Assembly (NCBI GenBank): GCA_018333535.1
Contig: JAGXTA010000156.1
Coordinates: 1-38,317, forward strand
Reading direction: 5' to 3'
DNA from: Deltaproteobacteria bacterium
GTDB taxonomy: Bacteria; Desulfobacterota; BSN033; UBA1163
DNA length: 38,317 nt
In this document: positions 33,682 through 38,317 of the stretch, one piece after another
Position numbering within the stretch: position 1 is the stretch's first letter
How the letters are laid out: each line of letters opens with the position of its first letter
Notes under the pieces: model-generated
Told to the model about the DNA's origin: nothing
Databases searched by the model: none
Seen by the model: the letters and a program-made list of their open reading frames with translations, nothing else
Made by a program: the position numbers and the translations under genes

Positions 33682-34170
33682 TTAAAGCATCCCTTTTTCC
33701 ATTTTTGACAGACAGGCCACACAGTACTTTGCCACCGGCCTGACCTCAAGCCTTTTCAGGCTGATCGACTCGCCGCACTCTTCGCAGATTCCATAGGCGC
33801 CGCCCGCCATCCGATCGAGCGCTTCATCCACCTCCTGGAGTCTTATCCGTTCGCTTTCGTTGAGGCTGAGCAGGATCTGTTTGTTATAGATATTGGCTGC
33901 CTCATCTCCTATGTCCTGAATCCCATCTTGTCCCATCTCCTGGGAGGATACATAGGTCTGCTTGACCTCCCCTACGATCTGTTCCCTTTCCTTGAGAAGG
34001 ATTTTTCTGAAGTGGGACAGAGTCTTCTTGTCAATCTTCTCTACCCCTTTTCCCATCTCTTTTGTTAAGGGATTCAACCTTTTTTTCTTATCGATCCCTT
34101 TCTTCAACCCTTTCTTGGTGGGATTGATCTTTTTCTTCACTTTTTTCGAAACCATCTTTTTTTTAGACAA
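33682..34170 (-). CDS. DksA/TraR-type C4 zinc-finger protein with a basic N-terminal extension
   Basis: The C-terminal part (after EMGQDGIQDIGDEA) has the DksA/TraR C4 zinc finger, CEECG and CVAC, and a preceding helix-turn-helix hairpin with acidic residues. DksA-type proteins bind the RNA polymerase secondary channel and modulate the stringent response. The N-terminal 45 or so residues are unusually lysine-rich (KKKMVSKKVKKKINPTKKG). Start proposed at TTG 34170, with GGAG six bases upstream inside the end of rsfS; the ATG at 34155 is the alternative and lacks a site. It overlaps rsfS by 8 bp, implying coupling. Confidence 0.85.
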   Translation of the reverse strand: MSKKKMVSKKVKKKINPTKKGLKKGIDKKKRLNPLTKEMGKGVEKIDKKTLSHFRKILLKEREQIVGEVKQTYVSSQEMGQDGIQDIGDEAANIYNKQILLSLNESERIRLQEVDEALDRMAGGAYGICEECGESISLKRLEVRPVAKYCVACLSKMEKGML

Positions 34171-34528
34171 TCTGCGCTCCCCATTCAGGCTCGATGCGAG
34201 TCGCATCGCCCCATATTCCTTCCAAATCATAGAACGTTCTGATCGGCTCCAGAAAGATATGAACCACTACGTCGTTATAATCCATCAGAATCCATTTTCC
34301 ATGGGTTGCCCCTTCCTGGCCAAGGGGTCGGATTCCCCTTTTTTCAAGGGTCTCCTCAATCGATCTGGCAATGGCCTGGACCTGACGATCCGACTTCCCC
34401 GTACAGATGAGGAAGTAATCGGTCACAGAGGAGATTCCCCTCATCTCGAGAAGTACAGGGTCCAGAGCCTTCTTTTCAATCGCCGCCCTGAGACAGAGAA
34501 GCGATTTTGTTTTTGAGTCGGTGGCCAT
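34163..34528 (-). CDS. rsfS: Ribosomal silencing factor
   Basis: RsfS binds ribosomal protein uL14 and blocks subunit joining under starvation. The 121-residue protein from ATG 34528 (MATDSKTKS) has the family core: LLEMRGISSVTDYFLICTG, QVQAIARSIEE and the HGKWILMDYNDVVVHIF segment. The start has GGAGG only two bases upstream, an unusually short gap; a longer frame from upstream ATGs is not supported by homology. It lies between nadD and the dksA-like gene, the common nadD-rsfS order. Confidence 0.9.
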   Translation of the reverse strand: MATDSKTKSLLCLRAAIEKKALDPVLLEMRGISSVTDYFLICTGKSDRQVQAIARSIEETLEKRGIRPLGQEGATHGKWILMDYNDVVVHIFLEPIRTFYDLEGIWGDATRIEPEWGAQIV

Positions 34529-34625
34529 ATCCTCCAATAACGATGATTTTGAGTGTAGCATTATACCAGAAAAAAAAATGAAGACAATAGAAAAATGAAA
34601 AAAAATGAAAATTTTTTTTACCCGG

Positions 34626-35306
34626 TCATCCTTTCTTCCGGTAAAGCCCGTGTTTTTGAAGATAGCCCTCTGTTTCGGGAGGGACAAGATACTTGACCGA
34701 TTCCCCTCTCTCGACCAACTCCCGGACCTTCGTCGAGGAGATATCGAGGAAAGAGATCTCCTTGAGATAGAGATGGTATCCGGAAAGGTGAACCCAGACC
34801 TTTTTTTCGAGATCATATTGAAAGTCAGGGGTCAGAGAGCCCGGAAGCTGGGAGGCAATAGGAGTTTTCTGGAATCCTGGCCGGGCCATCACGATGAAAT
34901 GGCAGAGGGTGAAGAGGTTCTGGAAATCCTTCCAGGTTTCTATCTCCACAAAAGCATCTCCTCCCAGGATGAAAAAGAAGGTGTCGGTACTACCCCCGCA
35001 AAAATGGCGGAGGGTGTCAATCGAATAGGATTTTCCAGGCCTTGAGAGTTCAATCTCAGAGATGGAGAAGTATGGATTGGAGGCAATGGCAAGCCTCACC
35101 ATCTCCAGCCGGTGTTTCGCATCGATGATCTCCTCCATGGCCTTATGAGGGGGGATGGCTGAAGGGATGAAGATCACTTCATCCAGGTGAAAGGTTTCCC
35201 TAATCTCCTCCGCCCCCCTGAGATGCCCTAAATGGATGGGGTTAAAGGTCCCTCCGAAGAGCCCGATCTTCTTTCTTTTGGTTTCCTTCTCCATTTTTTC
35301 TTTCAT
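34626..35306 (-). CDS. nadD: Nicotinate-nucleotide adenylyltransferase
   Basis: NadD adenylates nicotinate mononucleotide with ATP, a step in NAD synthesis. The nucleotidylyltransferase motif GGTFNPIHLGH at residues 18-28 has the expected HxGH, and ISSTKVRELVERG near the C-terminus is the second ATP-binding motif (SST.R.). The 226 residues match the family. The start may be the ATG at 35306 or the one at 35294; neither has a strong ribosome site. Confidence 0.94.
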   Translation of the reverse strand: MKEKMEKETKRKKIGLFGGTFNPIHLGHLRGAEEIRETFHLDEVIFIPSAIPPHKAMEEIIDAKHRLEMVRLAIASNPYFSISEIELSRPGKSYSIDTLRHFCGGSTDTFFFILGGDAFVEIETWKDFQNLFTLCHFIVMARPGFQKTPIASQLPGSLTPDFQYDLEKKVWVHLSGYHLYLKEISFLDISSTKVRELVERGESVKYLVPPETEGYLQKHGLYRKKG

Positions 35307-35334
35307 GTAACCATTTATAACCGTTTATCCGGTA

Positions 35335-35449
35335 AAATTCCAAGCACCAATAACCAAATCCCAAAATAGTTCGGAGTCAGGAGTTTGTAGTTCGGAGATA
35401 ATTGAAAAACTCCGAACTCAAAACTACGAACTCCGAACTTTTGTATTCT
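35335..35449. repeat. CTCCGAACT-type repeat with AACCAAATC words
   Basis: The left arm starts with CCAAGCACCAATAACCAAAT and continues GTTCGGAGTCAGGAGTTTG; the right arm has the complement AACTCCGAACTCAAAACTAC. The CTCCGAACT words recur at 27845-27885 near the end of asmA. Located between nadD and proA, directly against the proA stop. Confidence 0.75.
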
Positions 35450-36706
35450 TTAGCTCCTTATCTGTCCTTCCCCATAGACGATAAATTTGGTCGTTGTCAA
35501 CTCCTCCAGGCCCATGGGGCCGAAGGCATGCAGTTTAGAGGTGCTGATCCCCATCTCCGCGCCCAGACCCAACTCAAACCCATCGTTGAATCTGGTGGAG
35601 GCGTTGACCAGGACGCAGGAGGATCCCACCTCCCTCAGAAAGCGCTGGGCGTTCTGATAATCGGAGGTAAGTATCGACTCCGTGTGGAGCGACCCATAGG
35701 CGCCAATATGCTTCATTGCCTCCTCAATTCCCTTGACCATCCGAATGGAGAGGATGAGGTCTAAATACTCCTCATGCCAGTCCTCTTCCTTTGCCTCTTT
35801 GATTCCGGAGAGGATCTTCCGGGTCTGCGGGCACCCCCGCAGTTCCACTCCCCCTTTTCGAAGGGCTTCTGCGATCTTCGGAAGAAAGCCGGCCGCTATC
35901 CTCTCATGGACCAGAAGCGTCTCCATGGCATTGCAAACCCCTGGCCTCTGGACTTTGGCATTGAGACAGACCTTCAGGGCCATCTCCTGATCCGCAGTCT
36001 CATCGACGAAGATATGACAAACCCCCTTATAATGTTTGATGACCGGAATCTTCGAATGGGTCGCCACAAACCGGATCAAGGCTTCCCCTCCCCTGGGGAT
36101 GATGAGATCGATCTCTTCTTCAAGCTGGAGCATCTCCTCGATGGCTTCCCTTTCGGTCCGGGAAAAGATCTGGACCGCCTTCTCCGGAACCCCGGCCTTG
36201 CTCAAACCTTTTTGAAGGATATGGACGATGGCCTGATTGGAATGAAAGGCCTCTGAACCTCCACGGAGGATAATGGCGTTGCCCGATTTGAGGCAGAGGC
36301 CTGCCGCATCAGCGGTCACATTCGGTCTCGATTCATAGATGATTCCGATGACACCGATGGGAATCCTCATCCTTCCAACAGTCAATCCATTCGGCCTTCT
36401 CCACATCTTTACAACCTCTCCCACGGGATCGGAGAGATGGGCCACTTCTCGGAGGCCCTTGGCCATTGCCTGGATCACCGCAGGGGTCATTCGCAACCGG
36501 TCCATCATCGCGGAGGAGAGGTGTGCCTGCTCCCCTGCAGACAGGTCTTTTTTGTTCCCTTCGATCAGGAAACCCTGGTTCTTTTCCAGATCATCCGCCA
36601 TTTCAAATAAGGCATTATTCTTCGTATCGGTGGAGAGCTGGGCCAGAATGAGAGAAACCTCCCTGGCCTGTTTTGCCATCTCTTTAACTTCTGACTTAAG
36701 ATCCAT
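35450..36706 (-). CDS. proA: Gamma-glutamyl phosphate reductase
   Basis: ProA reduces gamma-glutamyl phosphate to glutamate-5-semialdehyde with NADPH in proline synthesis. The 418-residue protein shows the aldehyde-dehydrogenase-like core: [35 protein letters not shown], and the active-site cysteine in [17 protein letters not shown]. It ends [11 protein letters not shown], close to the usual family end. It lies downstream of proB on the same strand, with a hairpin repeat in the 192-bp gap. Confidence 0.96.
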   Translation of the reverse strand: MDLKSEVKEMAKQAREVSLILAQLSTDTKNNALFEMADDLEKNQGFLIEGNKKDLSAGEQAHLSSAMMDRLRMTPAVIQAMAKGLREVAHLSDPVGEVVKMWRRPNGLTVGRMRIPIGVIGIIYESRPNVTADAAGLCLKSGNAIILRGGSEAFHSNQAIVHILQKGLSKAGVPEKAVQIFSRTEREAIEEMLQLEEEIDLIIPRGGEALIRFVATHSKIPVIKHYKGVCHIFVDETADQEMALKVCLNAKVQRPGVCNAMETLLVHERIAAGFLPKIAEALRKGGVELRGCPQTRKILSGIKEAKEEDWHEEYLDLILSIRMVKGIEEAMKHIGAYGSLHTESILTSDYQNAQRFLREVGSSCVLVNASTRFNDGFELGLGAEMGISTSKLHAFGPMGLEELTTTKFIVYGEGQIRS

Positions 36707-36732
36707 TGACTCCCTTATTTACCTGGGGAAAA

Positions 36733-36870
36733 AAGTCTAACGGTAAGGGTAACGAGGCCCGTATCGTTAGTAAAAGGTTACGTTTATCGTCTTTTCATTC
36801 TTTATACATAACCGTAACCGGTAGCCGAAACGGGCTTCGTAACCGTAACCGAAACCTTATATCTCGATCG
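36733..36870. repeat. CGGTAACCG-type repeat between proB and proA
   Basis: The words GGTAACGAGGCCCGTATCG and ACCGTAACCGGTAGCCG, then GGGCTTCGTAACCGTAACCG, form an imperfect hairpin. 22612-22655 shares GGTAAGGGCTACGAAGCCCG. No gene is present. Confidence 0.75.
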
Positions 36871-36898
36871 ATTTTCATCCTTCGAGGGTGATGCTCCC

Positions 36899-38041
36899 TC
36901 ATAAGACCACCAGGTCGTCCCTGTGGATAATCTCATCCGAATACTTATAGCCCAGGGTTCTTTCGATCTCACTGGTCCGGCGGCCCTTAATCTTCTCAAG
37001 TTCTTTAAGGCTGTAGTTGACCAGCCCTCTGGCAAACTCCTTTCCCCGAGGCCCAATACAGGAGACCGAATCTCCCCGGTCAAAAGAGCCCCTCACCTCC
37101 AGCACACCCGAGGGAAGAAGACTCTTGCCTTTCTGGACGATCGCTTTCTTGGCTCCCTCATCCACGATGACATCGCCCTTGGGTTTCAGGTTGAAGGCGA
37201 TCCAGTGTTTTCGACTGCTCAGCGTCTTCATCCTGGGAAGAATGAGCGTTCCGATCTCTTTTCCTTTCAAGACCTGTCGGAGGACTTCCTTTTTTGTGCC
37301 ACAGGCAACCACTGTGGGGATCCCGAAGCGGGATGCCTTTCTGGCCGCCTGGATCTTGCTCGCCATCCCGCCGACACTCATCGGACTCTTCGTCTCTCCC
37401 ATCACCCCCTCCATATCCGCATCGATATCCTCGATCAGGGAGATACATCGGGCATCGGAATGATTTCTCGGATCTTTATCGCAGATGCCTTCGATATCGG
37501 TCAGGATGATGAGAAGGTCTGCCTCGATCAGGTTGGTGATGAGTGCGGAGAGATTATCATTGTCACCAACCTTGATCTCGTCAACAACGACCGTATCGTT
37601 TTCATTGATGATCGGAATGATCCCTAACTCGAGGAGGGCAAGGAGGGTATTACGGGCATTGAGGAACCTCCGGCGATGGCTCAGGTCGTCATGTGTGAGA
37701 AGGACCTGGGCGACCATCTGCTGGTAGTGGGAGAAATAGTTCTCGTAGATATGGATCAGCCGGCTCTGGCCTACTGCAGCGGTGGCCTGTTTCTGAGTGA
37801 TCGATTTAGGGCGGGTTTTATAGCCTAATTTTTCCATGCCGGCTGCAATGGCTCCGGATGAGACCAGGACGATCTCAAAACCCTGGCGTTTTAGTTCCGA
37901 AATCTCTTTGGTCAGATGGGAGAAGGCTTCATAATGGAGCCCTTTTCCCACGGAGGCCAGGATGCTTGAACCCACCTTGACGACGATCCTTCTCGCCTTC
38001 CCCAGAACTTTTTTTCGTTTCTCTTTGCTCACCGGTTGCAT
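36899..38041 (-). CDS. proB: Glutamate 5-kinase with PUA domain
   Basis: ProB phosphorylates glutamate to gamma-glutamyl phosphate, the first step of proline synthesis, and is usually feedback-inhibited by proline. The amino acid kinase domain begins RRIVVKVGSSILA, followed by VSSGAIAAGMEKLGY, NENDTVVVDEIKVGDND and the KSPMSVGGMASKIQAA block. A PUA domain follows (about 285-365). 380 residues is normal. The first ATG (38041) has no ribosome site: the sequence just upstream belongs to an IS200-type remnant, so the native leader may have been replaced; GTG at codon 4 is an alternative start. Confidence 0.94.
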   Translation of the reverse strand: MQPVSKEKRKKVLGKARRIVVKVGSSILASVGKGLHYEAFSHLTKEISELKRQGFEIVLVSSGAIAAGMEKLGYKTRPKSITQKQATAAVGQSRLIHIYENYFSHYQQMVAQVLLTHDDLSHRRRFLNARNTLLALLELGIIPIINENDTVVVDEIKVGDNDNLSALITNLIEADLLIILTDIEGICDKDPRNHSDARCISLIEDIDADMEGVMGETKSPMSVGGMASKIQAARKASRFGIPTVVACGTKKEVLRQVLKGKEIGTLILPRMKTLSSRKHWIAFNLKPKGDVIVDEGAKKAIVQKGKSLLPSGVLEVRGSFDRGDSVSCIGPRGKEFARGLVNYSLKELEKIKGRRTSEIERTLGYKYSDEIIHRDDLVVL

Positions 38042-38049
38042 AGACAGTA

Positions 38050-38317
38050 AAGAACCCCGCAGCAGAGCTGCGGGGCATTAAAATCAAAACTCAACTGCTC
38101 GTGGTGCTGATACTTTATGTTTCAACCTATGACATCTGAGGTTACCTTGTCCCCAACAGACCGAACAAAATACCCATCACCCCAAAAATCTCCTCCCCAA
38201 AACTGCAAGACTTGTTCGTTTTATCAGGCTCATATCCAACTTATACCATGTTTTATCGCTTCGCGAACCTGTTTTCATCCGCCCAGCAGAGCTGGGCGGT
38301 ATTCAACAGGTATTTTT
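38050..38317 (-). mobile_element. Internally deleted IS200/IS605-type element upstream of proB
   Basis: Two perfect stems bound it: CCGCCCAGC-AGA-like loop-GCTGGGCGG at 38279-38299 and CCCCGCAGC-AGA-GCTGCGGGG at 38055-38075. An ATG (minus strand, 38277) directly follows the first hairpin, as tnpA does in this family. Reading on the minus strand from about 38223 gives QVLQFWGGDFWGDGYFVRSV and GDKVTSDVI, then a stop, then KYQHHEQLSFDF: the C-terminal end of an IS200-type Y1 transposase with a nonsense change. The catalytic HUH and Tyr segment is missing, so it cannot move itself. Confidence 0.7.

Noticed and set aside
34529-34816. Long form of rsfS beginning at 34816
   Set aside because: The extension overlaps nadD in another frame and lacks homology; family members begin near ATG 34528.
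1-38317. CRISPR array, tRNA or rRNA genes
   Set aside because: No regularly spaced identical repeats and no cloverleaf or rRNA-like segment were seen; the intergenic repeats are hairpins without spacer regularity.

Overview
The window looks like chromosome of an anaerobic, Gram-negative bacterium, most plausibly a Desulfobacterota (former Deltaproteobacteria) member. The reasons are an oxygen-sensitive class III ribonucleotide reductase (nrdD-redoxin-nrdG), a ferredoxin-type 2-oxoacid oxidoreductase, a hybrid cluster protein gene, an outer-membrane-biogenesis set (AsmA, LapA-LapB) and the gene order proB-proA-nadD-rsfS. This placement is inference from gene content; no rRNA is present.

Layout. 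(1) 1-4804: a signalling cluster on the minus strand with a zinc-ribbon/cyclase/ATPase protein cut short beside an unidentified, possibly mobile, ORF, a cyclase-alpha/beta-hydrolase fusion and a stand-alone cyclic-nucleotide-binding protein. (2) 5120-6204: a winged-helix regulator plus nucleotidyltransferase pair with its own promoter and operator-like palindrome. (3) 6342-7529: site-2 protease, a 30-residue COX24-like basic protein, and a stand-alone Lrp ligand-binding domain. (4) 7904-9819: panE-panB (pantothenate), divergent from (5) 10102-14761: a four-gene 2-oxoacid oxidoreductase with an unusual FAD/ferredoxin subunit. (6) 14873-16298: toxin-antitoxin debris (frameshifted Phd-like antitoxin, BrnT-like pair). 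(7) 16299-18148: hcp, split by a 214-bp MITE-like insertion whose removal restores the frame exactly. (8) 18755-21470: an Nramp-related transporter with a Mg2+-type altered metal site, paired with a soluble protein that carries the MgtE N domain and CBS pair without a membrane channel. (9) 21698-24267: unknown protein, MutT-like Nudix, PAS-GGDEF diguanylate cyclase. (10) 24344-27680: anaerobic ribonucleotide reductase set with a candidate NrdR box. (11) 27883-38041: envelope and housekeeping genes asmA, comF, lapA-lapB fusion, dksA-like, rsfS, nadD, proA, proB, ending at an internally deleted IS200/IS605-type element.

Two themes stand out. First, the paired Mg2+ module (sensor protein plus Nramp-related transporter) looks like a channel-swapped MgtE. 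Second, nearly every gap over 100 bp holds a hairpin-rich intergenic repeat. At least six sequence families recur inside this one window, two copies look like MITEs with target-site duplications, and the repeats run into gene ends and apparent starts. Several gene starts below were therefore moved downstream of the repeats.
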